Of a DNA stretch of 64,000 bases, positions 26,026 to 34,703 are shown piece by piece (within the stretch, counting starts at the first letter, position 1; each line of letters starts with the position of its first letter). The DNA lies in assembly GCA_016842085.1 (NCBI GenBank), contig JAEVEX010000063.1, forward strand, positions 1 through 64,000, read 5' to 3'. Origin of the DNA: Candidatus Thermoflexus tengchongensis (GTDB taxonomy: Bacteria > Chloroflexota > Anaerolineae > Thermoflexales > Thermoflexaceae). The position numbers and the translations under genes are program-made. Below the pieces are notes generated by a model. It did no database searches, had not been told where the DNA came from, and saw nothing but the letters and a program-made list of their open reading frames with translations.

Positions 26026-26405
26026 CACGCGTCTGTCTGCGGCTCCGGGCGCTCGTAGACCCAGATGGCTTCTTTCATAAGGGTCTGATAAAACCGCCCT
26101 CCCCGATCCAGCGCCTCCCATTCCTCCTGCGTGTAAATCAACAAATCCGCCGGGACGGGGATGCGCGAGGTGTCCCAATCGGCAGCGCGTCGTTCGAAAG
26201 GGACCGGGGAGGAGCGGACGATCACAATGAGATCCACATCGCTGCCCACGCCCCAATCCCCCCGGGCGTAGGAGCCGAAATAGCCGATGCGGACCACCTC
26301 AGGGCGCTCCTGGGCGATCTGTCGCGCCCACTCCCGCACCGCCTGATCCACCGCTTCCCGCCCCGGCCATTTGAGCACGGACGAACGCAAGGATTTCACG
26401 GGCAT
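26022..26405 (-). CDS. MNT-type minimal nucleotidyltransferase (antitoxin-like)
   Basis: The 127-residue protein carries GSYARGDWGVGSDVD at residues 44-58, an exact match to the GSx10DxD motif of the minimal nucleotidyltransferases (pol-beta fold). VPADLLIYTQEEWEAL gives the downstream region with the possible third Asp. In HEPN/MNT pairs the MNT protein acts as antitoxin, in studied cases by adenylylating the HEPN toxin. It overlaps the upstream HEPN gene by 107 bases in another frame, which is unusually long. ATG 26405 gives the fuller N-terminus (LRSSVLKWPGREAVDQAV) common to relatives; a later start would cut into the fold. Confidence 0.85.
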   Translation of the reverse strand: MPVKSLRSSVLKWPGREAVDQAVREWARQIAQERPEVVRIGYFGSYARGDWGVGSDVDLIVIVRSSPVPFERRAADWDTSRIPVPADLLIYTQEEWEALDRGGRFYQTLMKEAIWVYERPEPQTDAC

Positions 26406-26751
26406 AGCGGATCGCTTCCTCGCTTTGAAGGGGGCCGTAATGTTCGAAGGGCGCACCCGCCGGATGACTGTTCGGATAGCGCGGGGGGATATAGAAATTG
26501 TCCAGCACCCGCGCCTTCTCGATCAGATCCGGGGGAACGGAAATGGCCTCTGGAAGCTCCTGGAGCAGGCGGGCGATCACATGCCCCCAGGCTTCCTGCC
26601 CGTAAGCGAGATGCAGCGCTTTCACCGCCTTCTCCGCCGCCTGCTGGGCAGCGAAGCACGCCCATTCATGCCGTCCGGCCCGGCGCGAATCCTCCGCCTG
26701 CTCCAGATCCCGCTCCGCCTGTCGGAACCGATCCATCGCCCGGTTGCCCAT
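26299..26751 (-). CDS. HEPN domain protein (toxin-like)
   Basis: The 150-residue protein is a HEPN four-helix domain: FRQAERDLEQAE, HEWACFAAQQAAEKAVKALH, RLLQELPEAISVPPDLIEKA and then RVLDNFYIPPRYPNSH. The last part contains an Rx4H motif (R91, H96), the likely RNase centre of HEPN toxins. After about residue 128 the sequence turns into a Gly/Ala-rich tail (AGAGSGGSGGAGVGA) that overlaps the start of the MNT gene. The tail may be read only because no stop occurs in this frame. The gene starts 25 bases after the asnS stop. HEPN/MNT pairs are abundant in thermophiles. Confidence 0.82.
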   Translation of the reverse strand: MGNRAMDRFRQAERDLEQAEDSRRAGRHEWACFAAQQAAEKAVKALHLAYGQEAWGHVIARLLQELPEAISVPPDLIEKARVLDNFYIPPRYPNSHPAGAPFEHYGPLQSEEAIRYAREILAFVRAQMAGAGSGGSGGAGVGATDRPGAP

Positions 26752-26775
26752 GGGTGGACCGTTCGCTCCGAATGG

Positions 26776-28116
26776 TTACGGTCGATACCGGTAAAGCATC
26801 CGCGGGAAAGCGATCGCTTCGCGAATGTGATCGAGATGGCAGATCCAGGCGACCGTCCGTTCGATCCCCAGACCGAAGCCGCTGTGGGGCACGGACCCGT
26901 AGCGCCGGAGATCCAGATACCACTGGTATTCCTCCAGCGGAAGGTTATGTTCCCGGATCCGCTGCAGCAGGAGGTCATAATCGGCGATCCGCTCGCTGCC
27001 TCCGATGATCTCCCCATAACCTTCCGGAGCCAGCAGATCCGCGCAGCGCACCACCTCCGGCCGCTGGGGATCCGGTTGCATGTAAAAGGCTTTGATGGCC
27101 GCGGGGTAATGGGTGACGAAGACCGGCTTCTCGAAATGAAGGGAGAGGGCGGTCTCGTGGGGAGCCCCGAAATCCTCCCCCCATTCGATCCGCAGGGCGG
27201 CTTTCCGCTCCGGATCCGCTTCCTCCTCCGCCCATTCATTCAGCAGACGGACCGCCTCATCATATGGGATGCGCGGGAATGGCGGCGTCACTTTCTCCAG
27301 GGGCGCAGTGTCGCGCTCCAGCACCCGGAGCTCGTTGCGGCGCTCTTCCAGCACGCGGGCGACCACATACGAGACCAGCTGCTCGGCGATCTCCAGCATC
27401 TCCTCAAACGTGCAGAAGGCCATCTCCGGCTCCACCATCCAGAACTCCAGCAGATGCCGCCGGGTCTTGGAGCGCTCCGCCCGGAAGGCAGGCCCGAAGC
27501 AGTAGACACGGCCGAAGGCGAAGATATTGGCTTCGTTATAAAGCTGCCCGGTCTGAGCCAGATACAGCCGCTCCCCGAAGTAATCCACCGGAAAGAGGGT
27601 GGTGGTTCCTTCCGCCGCCGTCGCGGTGAGCAGCGGCGTGTCCACGTTCAGAAATCCGTGCCCATCCAGCCAGTCCCGGATGGCCCGGATCACCGTCGCG
27701 CGGATGCGCTGGATCGCCCACTGGCGAGAGGAACGGAGCCATAAATGCCGGTGGTCCAGCAGGAACTCCACCCCGTGTTCCTTGGGGCCGATGGGATAAT
27801 CCTGCGCCAGGTGGACGATCTGGATCTCCCGGACGGCGATCTCATAGCCTCCAGGAATCCCCGGCGCCCGGGCGTCCTGGCGGACGATGCCGGTGACGAT
27901 GAGGGAGGACTCCTGGGTCACGCGGCGGGCGGCCTCGAAGGTTTCCGGGGGAACATCCCGCATGGACACCACGCACTGGGCGATGCCGGTTCCATCCCGC
28001 ACCAGCAGGAAGTAAAGGCGGCCCTTGTCGGTCTTGTTATAGAGCCAGCCCTGAACGGTGACCTCCTGCCCCACATATTCTGCGATCCGCTCGATCCGCA
28101 TAATCGGCGCCGTCAT
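26776..28116 (-). CDS. asnS: Asparaginyl-tRNA synthetase
   Basis: The 446-residue class IIb synthetase has the N-terminal OB anticodon-binding domain ([20 protein letters not shown]), then the catalytic core with motif 2 ([20 protein letters not shown]) and motif 3 ([14 protein letters not shown]). [12 protein letters not shown] and [18 protein letters not shown] are typical of AsnRS rather than AspRS. It ligates Asn to tRNA-Asn. The ATG at 28116 follows GGAGGGA. It is part of the same-strand run recR, asnS, HEPN, MNT. Confidence 0.94.
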   Translation of the reverse strand: MTAPIMRIERIAEYVGQEVTVQGWLYNKTDKGRLYFLLVRDGTGIAQCVVSMRDVPPETFEAARRVTQESSLIVTGIVRQDARAPGIPGGYEIAVREIQIVHLAQDYPIGPKEHGVEFLLDHRHLWLRSSRQWAIQRIRATVIRAIRDWLDGHGFLNVDTPLLTATAAEGTTTLFPVDYFGERLYLAQTGQLYNEANIFAFGRVYCFGPAFRAERSKTRRHLLEFWMVEPEMAFCTFEEMLEIAEQLVSYVVARVLEERRNELRVLERDTAPLEKVTPPFPRIPYDEAVRLLNEWAEEEADPERKAALRIEWGEDFGAPHETALSLHFEKPVFVTHYPAAIKAFYMQPDPQRPEVVRCADLLAPEGYGEIIGGSERIADYDLLLQRIREHNLPLEEYQWYLDLRRYGSVPHSGFGLGIERTVAWICHLDHIREAIAFPRMLYRYRP

Positions 28117-28187
28117 TCAGAATCCCTCCAGCGTATCCTCTCAGGAAGGCGGGGGTTTCCTCTCCCTCTCCACGGCCCGCAGGAAGG

Positions 28188-28802
28188 TTATCCCATCTCC
28201 TGACGGCCCTGGAGGGCGCGGACCAGGGTGATCTCGTCGGCGTATTCCAGGTCGCCCCCCACCGGCAGGCCCCGGGCCAGGCGGGTGATGCGCACCCCCA
28301 TTGGGGCCAGCAATCGATGGATATAGACCGCCGTGTTCTCGCCCTCCAGGCTGGGGTTGGTGGCCAGGATCACCTCCCGCGGGGCTTCGCGCTGCACCCG
28401 TTCCACCAGCTCCCGGATCCGAAGGTGCTCCGGCCCGATGCCATCCATGGGGGAGATCACCCCATGGAGCACGTGGTAGACCCCCGTGTATTCCCCGGTG
28501 CGCTCGATGGCCAGCACATCCAGGGGCTCCTCCACCACGCAGATCAACCCGTGGTCGCGGCGTTCATCCCGGCAGATCGCGCATGGGCTCTCATCCGTAA
28601 TATGGAAACAGATCTCACACAGGCGGGTCTGCTGCTTCAGCTCCCGCAACGCCTCCGCCAGGGCCATCACCTCCTCGTCCGGCGCCCGCAGCAGGTAAAA
28701 GGCCAGACGGGAGGCTGTCTTCGGCCCGATCCCGGGAAGTTTCACCAGAGCCTCGATCAGGCGTGCGATGGGAGGAGGAGTAATCGTGGTTAACGGGCGC
28801 AT
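28188..28802 (-). CDS. recR: Recombination mediator RecR
   Basis: The 204-residue protein has full RecR architecture: helix-hairpin-helix (LVKLPGIGPKTASRLAFYLL), a C4 zinc finger (CEICFHITDESPCAICRD), a TOPRIM domain (ICVVEEPLDVLAIERTGEY; VILATNPSLEGENTAVYI) and the C-terminal Walker-B-like region (RLARGLPVGGDLEYADEITL). RecR loads RecA onto gapped DNA with RecO/RecF. It belongs to the often conserved set dnaX-ybaB-recR, here interrupted by a PLP-enzyme gene. Confidence 0.96.
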   Translation of the reverse strand: MRPLTTITPPPIARLIEALVKLPGIGPKTASRLAFYLLRAPDEEVMALAEALRELKQQTRLCEICFHITDESPCAICRDERRDHGLICVVEEPLDVLAIERTGEYTGVYHVLHGVISPMDGIGPEHLRIRELVERVQREAPREVILATNPSLEGENTAVYIHRLLAPMGVRITRLARGLPVGGDLEYADEITLVRALQGRQEMG

Positions 28803-28965
28803 ACGACTTCACCTGTTCAGGAGTTACGCAACTCTCATCATAGCACAGCCGTGACGATCCACCTTCCTCCTCCCTCCAGAGAAAGGGGCTCAGGGGTGGC
28901 CGCGAAGCCGCCACCTCTAAACCTCTTTTCCTCAATTTTATGGAGCCTCAGAACCGGCGGCAGGT

Positions 28966-30093
28966 TTATAGAAGCCCTCGCAGGGCCTGATCCAGATCCT
29001 CGATGAGATCATCCGGGTGTTCCAGACCGATGGCGAGACGAAGAAGATTGTCCGGGGTGGTGGTCCCGGGGCCTTCGATGGAGGCCCGATGCTCGATAAG
29101 GCTTTCCGGGCCGCCGAAGCTGGTGGCCCGGGCGAACCATCGCACCCGGGCTGCCACCTGAAAAGCCGCGTCCCGTCCTCCCCGGACCTGAAAGGAAACC
29201 ATGCCGCCGAACATGGACATCTGACGGGCGGCCACCGCATGGCCGGGATGTTCGGGCAGGCCCGGATAATGCACGGCCTCCACCGCGGGATGCTGGCTCA
29301 GGAAGGCGGCGACGCGCATTGCGTTCTCGGAGTGCGCCCGCATCCGATAAGGCAACGTGCGCAGGCTGCGCAGGATCAGCCAGCTCTCAAAGGGGGAGAG
29401 AACCGCGCCGCCGGTGATCTGGATTTCCCGCAGGCGTCGAGCGAAAGCCCCATCCTCTTTCAGCACCACGATCCCCCCCATCGCATCGCCATGTCCGCCC
29501 AGGTATTTGGTGGCCGAGTGCACCACGCCGTCCGCTCCAAGGGCCAGGGGGCGCTGAAGGACCGGGGTGGCCAGGGTGTTATCGCAGATGCAGAGGGCGC
29601 CGACCTGACGGGCCATGGTGGCCACCCGGGCGATATCGGTGATGCGCAGCATGGGGTTGGAGGGCGTTTCCACCCAGATCACGCGCGTGTTTGACCGGAT
29701 GGCGGCTTCTACAGCGACAGGATCCGTCAGATCCACAAATGAGATGGAAAGCCCCCAGCCGGTGGCGATTTCCCGGAACAGGCGGGCGAGGCCGTGATAG
29801 AGATCCCTGGGGGCGATCACGTGATCCCCGGGGGAGAGGGCCTGCAGAACCGCAAAAGCCGCTGCGGAGCCGGAGGCGAAAGCCATCGCCACCGCGCCGC
29901 CCTCCAGGGCGGCCATCGCCTCCTCCAGGGCCTCGCGGTTGGGATTCCCATGACGGGTGTAGATGTAGCCGCGGGGATAGCTTCCATCAGCCGCCCGCTC
30001 GAAGGTCGTGGAAAGATACAGCGGCGGCGCGATCGCCCCGGTGGCTGGATCAGGGCGAGCTCCTGCATGGACGGCCAGGGTCTCCAGGCGCAT
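28966..30093 (-). CDS. Cys/Met metabolism PLP-dependent enzyme (cystathionine gamma-synthase/lyase-like)
   Basis: The 375-residue protein is a fold-type I trans-sulfuration enzyme. YIYTRHGNPNREALEEAMAA, the PLP-phosphate loop FASGSAAAF, ETPSNPMLRITDI, CICDNTLATPVLQRPLALGA, and SATKYLGGHGDAMGG with the Schiff-base lysine are in the usual order, and ESLIEHRAS appears near the end. The family includes cystathionine gamma-synthase, gamma- and beta-lyases, methionine gamma-lyase and O-acetylhomoserine sulfhydrylase; these cannot be separated confidently by eye. It lies between ybaB and recR on the same strand. Confidence 0.88.
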   Translation of the reverse strand: MRLETLAVHAGARPDPATGAIAPPLYLSTTFERAADGSYPRGYIYTRHGNPNREALEEAMAALEGGAVAMAFASGSAAAFAVLQALSPGDHVIAPRDLYHGLARLFREIATGWGLSISFVDLTDPVAVEAAIRSNTRVIWVETPSNPMLRITDIARVATMARQVGALCICDNTLATPVLQRPLALGADGVVHSATKYLGGHGDAMGGIVVLKEDGAFARRLREIQITGGAVLSPFESWLILRSLRTLPYRMRAHSENAMRVAAFLSQHPAVEAVHYPGLPEHPGHAVAARQMSMFGGMVSFQVRGGRDAAFQVAARVRWFARATSFGGPESLIEHRASIEGPGTTTPDNLLRLAIGLEHPDDLIEDLDQALRGLL

Positions 30094-30197
30094 ACGGATA
30101 CTCCGGGTTCCTCGTTTCCATCAGCGTGAAAAGCGGCGGAGAAAACCCCCTGCTACCCTCACTACTCTGACCCCGGTTACAACGGGTTGTGCCCGCT

Positions 30198-30527
30198 CTA
30201 CAGCAGCCCGCCCAGACCCATCTGGCCGGCGAGGGCGTTCAGCCGTTCCGCCGCATAGGTCTGGGACTGCTCGATCGCCTGATTGATGGCGGCGACCAGC
30301 AGATCCTGCAGCATCTCGATATCTCCAGAGGAAAGAAGCGCCGGATCGATCGTGATGGAACGGACGCGCTGATCCCCTGTGATCACCACGGTGATCGCTC
30401 CACCGCCAGCGGTCACAGTCAGCGTCTCCTGAGCCAGCGCTTCCTTCGTTTTCACCATCTCCTCCTGAAGCCGCTGGATCTGCTGGAGGAGTTGCATCGG
30501 ATGACCAGGCAAACGTCCTTTCGCCAT
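30198..30527 (-). CDS. YbaB/EbfC nucleoid-associated protein
   Basis: The 109-residue protein starts with a helix (MQLLQQIQRLQEEMVKTKEA) and continues with TVTAGGGAITVVITGDQRVRS and DIEMLQDLLVAAINQAI, the standard YbaB/EbfC sequence. It forms a DNA-binding dimer shaped like tweezers. ATG 30527 has AGGAG in front. It follows dnaX by about 90 bases, a gene order kept in most bacteria. Confidence 0.94.
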   Translation of the reverse strand: MAKGRLPGHPMQLLQQIQRLQEEMVKTKEALAQETLTVTAGGGAITVVITGDQRVRSITIDPALLSSGDIEMLQDLLVAAINQAIEQSQTYAAERLNALAGQMGLGGLL

Positions 30528-30620
30528 GGGAGGACTCCTGAAGAAGGGATGAAGGGTGAGTTCATGGAACGGACGCCGTTGGGCACAATTCTCGAAAACC
30601 TGGACCCCTTGGTTCTCCCC

Positions 30621-32180
30621 TTACTCTTCCTCGACCTGCGCCCCGAGGTCTTCCACCGCCCGCCGGATCAGCGGATCCTCCAGGGCGGGGCGTCCCCGGC
30701 GGGTTTTCCGCGCCACAATGTTTTGAATGCGCACCGGGAACCCGAACGTGTGGCTCAGGATATCTTCCACCAGGGCCTGGGCCTTGGCCCGGGGATCCTG
30801 GAATTTGTCCCGCAGCAGTTCGGAGGGCCAGGCCAGCACCACGGTGTTCCCTTCCACACTGTGAAGGGCACATGACTTCAGCAATGCTTCCGTGGGAAGG
30901 CTCTGGGCTCGAACCGCTTTCAGGATGCTGGCCCAGCGTTCCCGAAGTGCCTCCAGGGTCAGGCTCCCGGCCCCTGATCCAGCTGCAGGGGCAGCGGGGG
31001 AGGGCGGCGGGGATGGTGCTCCAGCGACCGGAGGGGAGGGTGCGACGGAGGGAGTCAGCACAGGGGCTGGAGCCGGAACCGTCCGGGCGGCCCGGGCTTG
31101 CTGGCAGGCCAGCGCCGCCTCGACGAAGGCCAGTTCCAGGGCCAGCTGGGGCTGCCATGCGGTGCGCATATCCGATGCCGCCGCCGTGAACAAACGGATG
31201 AGACGGGGGAGGACCTCCGGGGGTAACGCCTGCGCATGCCGTTGCGCTGCCGCGATCTGCTCAGCGGGGAGATCCAGGGTCCCGGCGTTCCCCCACTGGA
31301 TCCACATCACGGCCCGCAGATGTTCCACCAGCTGTCGGGCCAGCTGCTGCGGGTGGGCACCTTCCTCCACCGCCCGGGCGATCAGCATTAAGCCCCGGGC
31401 CGTCTCGCTTTCTCCCAGGGCTTCGATCATCTGGCTAACCAGATCCCAGCGCCCGGCTCCCAGGGCGCGCTGGACCCGTTCCACTGTGATCGGCTCCTCA
31501 TCGGCCGCCAGCTGATCCAGCAGGGTGACCGCGTCCCGAAGGCTGCCGGTGGCCTGGCGGGCGATCCAGGTCAGGGCTTCGGGTTCCGCCCTCAGCCCTT
31601 CGGCCACCACAATCTCCTCCAGGCGCCCGGCGATCTCCGCGGTGCTCAGCCGGCGGAAATCGAATCGCTGACAGCGCGAGAGGATCGTGGCCGGGATCCG
31701 GTGGGGTTCCGTCGTCGCCAGGACGAAGATCACATGCGGCGGAGGCTCCTCCAGGGTCTTGAGGAGCGCGTTGAACGCCTCGGTGGTGAGCATATGGGCC
31801 TCATCGATAACGTAAACTTTGTAGCGGGCCTCGCTGGGGGAGAACCGAACCCTCTCCCGGAGATCCCGGATCTCATCGATGCCCCGATTGGAGGCGGCAT
31901 CGATCTCGATGAGGTCGATGAGGCGGCCCTCGTTGACGGCCTGGCAGATCCGGCAGCGATCGCAGGGGCGCTCCTCGACGGACTCCGCCAGGCAATTGAC
32001 TGCCTTGGCCAGGAGACGCGCCGTGGTCGTCTTGCCGGTCCCCCGGGGGCCCGCGAAGAGATACGCGTGAGCGATGCGACCCAGGCGCAGGGCGTTGCGC
32101 AGGGTGCGGGTCACATGCTCCTGGCCGACCACTTCTTCGAAGCGTCGGGGGCGCCACTTGCGGTAGAGGGCGAACGGCAT
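30621..32180 (-). CDS. dnaX: DNA polymerase III subunit gamma/tau
   Basis: The 519-residue clamp-loader ATPase has Walker A (FAGPRGTGKTTTARLLAK), a zinc site (CDRCRICQ plus an upstream Cys), Walker B with DEAH-like box (VYVIDEAHMLTTEAFNALLK), sensor 1 (FVLATTEPHRIPATILSRCQ) and sensor 2 (GSLRDAVTLLDQ). A Pro/Ala/Ser linker (about 375-405) leads to a C-terminal domain that in tau binds the polymerase. I see no A-rich slippery sequence for programmed frameshifting. A near-consensus promoter lies about 40 bases upstream of the ATG. Confidence 0.96.
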   Translation of the reverse strand: MPFALYRKWRPRRFEEVVGQEHVTRTLRNALRLGRIAHAYLFAGPRGTGKTTTARLLAKAVNCLAESVEERPCDRCRICQAVNEGRLIDLIEIDAASNRGIDEIRDLRERVRFSPSEARYKVYVIDEAHMLTTEAFNALLKTLEEPPPHVIFVLATTEPHRIPATILSRCQRFDFRRLSTAEIAGRLEEIVVAEGLRAEPEALTWIARQATGSLRDAVTLLDQLAADEEPITVERVQRALGAGRWDLVSQMIEALGESETARGLMLIARAVEEGAHPQQLARQLVEHLRAVMWIQWGNAGTLDLPAEQIAAAQRHAQALPPEVLPRLIRLFTAAASDMRTAWQPQLALELAFVEAALACQQARAARTVPAPAPVLTPSVAPSPPVAGAPSPPPSPAAPAAGSGAGSLTLEALRERWASILKAVRAQSLPTEALLKSCALHSVEGNTVVLAWPSELLRDKFQDPRAKAQALVEDILSHTFGFPVRIQNIVARKTRRGRPALEDPLIRRAVEDLGAQVEEE

Positions 32181-32218
32181 GGGCGGTCACGCTCCGGAAT
32201 CCGGCCGGTCTGGCCGGG

Positions 32219-32247
32219 ATTATAGCGGACGCTCCTGAAATGGGCAA
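32219..32247 (-). promoter_or_regulatory. Sigma-70-type promoter of dnaX
   Basis: On the minus strand TTGCCC (32247-32242) and an exact TATAAT (32224-32219) are 17 bases apart. Transcription would start near 32212, about 32 bases before the dnaX ATG. Confidence 0.8.
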
Positions 32248-32675
32248 TGATCCAGCGCTCCATGAGCGGCGCAGGGGAGATCGAATTCGAGCGTGCGGGA
32301 AACGACCGCCTGCCGGATTCGAGCCCGGCGGATATCCCGAGAACACGGAGAAGCCCCGGGTATCGTCACAGGCCTTGAGCCTCCGGGGCATTTGCGCTAA
32401 CATTAAACCCCGGCTGGTGGGAAGGATGGGATAAGGGCGAAGGGCGCGTTGTATCCCATGCCCCTTATCCCCGCGGATGGAGGGATTAACCCGGGGGCGA
32501 TGACCTATCCGGGAGTAGAGCTTTCGCAGGGTGCAGGCCGCCTTCGACCAGGGTCCTTGAATCATCTTGTTCTGTTTCTGTCCCGCGCCCATCTTTCTCC
32601 CTCCCGGGCTGCGGAGCGGCGCAGGATCGGAATGGGCCAGAGCTCGGATACCCTGAAACGGATGGGATATTGACC
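32248..32675 (+). other. Long structured intergenic region
   Basis: About 430 bases with no gene. It holds several inverted repeats: CCGGGG/CCCCGG at about 32374-32413, and ATGGGATA (32426-32433) with TATCCCAT (32452-32459). A tRNA-like T-loop (GGATTCGAGCC near 32321) was seen, but no cloverleaf could be built. It was checked for the small SRP RNA, often found near dnaX, but its conserved core is absent. Confidence 0.4.
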
Positions 32676-33605
32676 ATGGGACTGGAGGAGAAGCCTCCCC
32701 TTTCGCTGGATTCCCGGATATTCATCGAAGACCGATTGCATTTCTCCACCGTGGGGGCGGTGCGCACCGATCAGGGATGGGTCTGCATCGATACGCCGGC
32801 CGATCCGTCGCATGCGATCTGGTGGCGGCAGACCCTGAAGGCCATCGCCCCTCTTCCGGTCCTGGCGGTGATCTATACCGATGCAAATCGGGATCGGGTC
32901 CTGAGCACCGCGATCCTTCTGGAGGATCGCCCCGGACTGGTCATCGCCCATCATCAGACCTTCGATCGGATCAAAAGCCACGGGGAGATGGGACGACAGC
33001 AGGTGATGGACTGGCTGATCAACATGGGCCAGAGCGAATCCGCGGAGCTTTTAACTCGAACCCCGCTGGTGCTGCCGAACCTCACCTTCGCGGATCGCCT
33101 GATCCTGCACTTCGGGTCACCGATGCTGATCCTCGAGCATATGGATGGGGCCTCTCCGGGTCAGATCTGGGTTCGCATCCCGGAGCATGATGTGGTGTTC
33201 GTTGGGGATACGGTGACGCTGAATGCTCACCCGAACCTGAGCGAAGCGGATCTGGAGCGCTGGCTGGAACAGCTTCAGCAGCTGCGGGCTGGGCGCGTGG
33301 CTCACCATATCGTGCCTGGGCGAGGCCCGCTGGTGGAGCCGGAGGGGGTCTCCCCCATCCTCCATTACCTCAAGACCCTGCTCAAACGGGTGAAGACCCT
33401 GGCGGGGAGCCGTCGGAAAGTTGAGCTGGGCCCTCTTGTGAATGAATTTATGGGTTACTTCCCGGTTCCCGAGCACGATCGCGAGCGGATCCAGCGCCGT
33501 ATTCGTCTGGCCATTGAGCGTTTGCTGGACCTCTATACCGAGGAGAAGAGGGCGAAAACCGGGAAAGCCGCGGCGGCGAAGGCTGGATCGCGGAAGAAGG
33601 CGTGA
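32676..33605 (+). CDS. Metallo-beta-lactamase-fold protein with degenerate metal site
   Basis: The 309-residue protein follows the metallo-beta-lactamase layout: an opening beta region (VGAVRTDQGWVCIDTPAD), then VLAVIYTDANRDRVLSTAI where the family has THxHxDH. Here the ligands are replaced (D69, N71, R74; only D73 kept). The later FVGDTVTLNAHPNL retains the bridging Asp, and VPGRGPL the usual late Gly-His/Arg segment. The C-terminal ~80 residues are helical and basic (AAKAGSRKKA), possibly nucleic-acid binding. The loss of His ligands implies altered metal binding or a non-enzymatic role. ATG 32676 was taken rather than TTG 32670. Confidence 0.65.
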   Translation: MGLEEKPPLSLDSRIFIEDRLHFSTVGAVRTDQGWVCIDTPADPSHAIWWRQTLKAIAPLPVLAVIYTDANRDRVLSTAILLEDRPGLVIAHHQTFDRIKSHGEMGRQQVMDWLINMGQSESAELLTRTPLVLPNLTFADRLILHFGSPMLILEHMDGASPGQIWVRIPEHDVVFVGDTVTLNAHPNLSEADLERWLEQLQQLRAGRVAHHIVPGRGPLVEPEGVSPILHYLKTLLKRVKTLAGSRRKVELGPLVNEFMGYFPVPEHDRERIQRRIRLAIERLLDLYTEEKRAKTGKAAAAKAGSRKKA

Positions 33606-33631
33606 TCGGGGTGAAGTGACCCCCGGGCCGA

Positions 33632-34546
33632 TCAGAGCTTTATGGGCTCCAGCCATGGCGATGCGAATCCTTCCACCTGACGCTGGGCTGCCTTCAGGGT
33701 GTTCACCAGCAGCATCGCCACGGTCATCGGTCCTACTCCTCCCGGGACGGGGGTGATGGCGCCGGCGACAGCGGCCACCTCCTCAAAGGCCACATCGCCG
33801 ACCAGCCGGTAACCTCGCGGGGCCTGCGGATCCGCGATCCGGTTGATTCCCACATCGATCACCACCGCGCCGGGCCGCACCATCTCCCCCCGGATGAGGG
33901 CCGGGCGCCCGACCGCGGCGATCAGAAGGTCGGCCTGACGTGTCAGCGCGGCCAGATCGGGCGTCCGGGAGTGACAGATCGTCACCGTGGCGTCCAGGCG
34001 GAGGAGCAGGAGGGCCATGGGAAGCCCCACGATCCGGCTGCGCCCCAGGATCACTGCCCGGCGGCCTGCGATGGGGATCCCGGCCTCCTGAAGCATGGCC
34101 AGGATCCCCAGCGGCGTGCAGGGGATGAAGTAGGGATCCCGCCCCTTCAATCCCAGACGGCCGATGTTCAGCGGATGAAAGCCATCCACATCCTTCTCCA
34201 GCGGGATCGCGCTCAGGATCTCCTCCTCGTCCAGATGGGACGGCAGCGGCAACTGCACCAGGATCCCGTGGACCTCCAGGCTGCGGGCCAGGGTTCCCAG
34301 CAGTTCCAGGACGGTTTCCCGTTCCACATCCGCCGGCAGATTGTAACGGAAGGTGCGGATGCCCACTGCGGCGCAGGCGTTCTGTTTCGCCTGCACATAG
34401 GTCTGGGAGGCTGGGTGATCGCCGATGAGGATGGTAGCCAGGCCGGGAACCTGCCCCGTGCGGGCCCGGAACGCTTCCACCTGGGCTTTCACCCATTCCC
34501 GCCATCGGGCCGCCATGGCCCGCCCATCCAGGATGCGCGCCGCCAC
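33632..34546 (-). CDS. folD: Bifunctional methylenetetrahydrofolate dehydrogenase/cyclohydrolase FolD
   Basis: The 304-residue protein has FolD signatures: LATILIGDHPASQTYVQAKQ with the catalytic Tyr and Lys, HGILVQLPLPSHLDEEEIL, PLEKDVDGFHPLNIGRLGL, FIPCTPLGILAMLQEAGI, the NADP loop VILGRSRIVGLPMALLLL and GAITPVPGGVGPMTVAMLL. It interconverts methylene-, methenyl- and formyl-THF. The start is GTG 34546, with AAAGGAGG ahead. The gene stands convergent to the beta-lactamase-fold gene. Confidence 0.96.
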   Translation of the reverse strand: MAARILDGRAMAARWREWVKAQVEAFRARTGQVPGLATILIGDHPASQTYVQAKQNACAAVGIRTFRYNLPADVERETVLELLGTLARSLEVHGILVQLPLPSHLDEEEILSAIPLEKDVDGFHPLNIGRLGLKGRDPYFIPCTPLGILAMLQEAGIPIAGRRAVILGRSRIVGLPMALLLLRLDATVTICHSRTPDLAALTRQADLLIAAVGRPALIRGEMVRPGAVVIDVGINRIADPQAPRGYRLVGDVAFEEVAAVAGAITPVPGGVGPMTVAMLLVNTLKAAQRQVEGFASPWLEPIKL

Positions 34547-34576
34547 AATCCGATCCTCCTTTTGAGGGCTTTGAGC

Positions 34577-34606
34577 GCTGGGGGATCGCTTCGGCGACCC
34601 CCCAGC
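34577..34606 (-). terminator. Hairpin with TTCG loop between SPFH gene and folD
   Basis: A 12-bp stem with one mismatch (34577-34589 with 34594-34606) closes a TTCG tetraloop. No T-run follows on the minus strand, so it is either a weak terminator of the SPFH gene or a stabilising element. Confidence 0.35.
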
Positions 34607-34703
34607 CTCTTCATTTTCTCTGTGGCCCGAAGAAGAGGAGAGATCGAGGGAGGGGGCTGTCTGGCCATCCTCATTGGCGTTGAACGGCGTAAGCCCTGAG
34701 CCC

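Noticed and set aside
30621-32180. Programmed frameshift in dnaX
   Set aside because: No A-rich or T-rich slippery heptamer was found before the Pro/Ala linker.
32270-32345. tRNA-like T-loop (GGATTCGAGCC) in the gap upstream of dnaX
   Set aside because: No acceptor, D and anticodon stems could be paired around it on either strand.
32181-32675. Search for the small SRP RNA, often near dnaX
   Set aside because: The conserved GGAAGCAGC-type core is absent.
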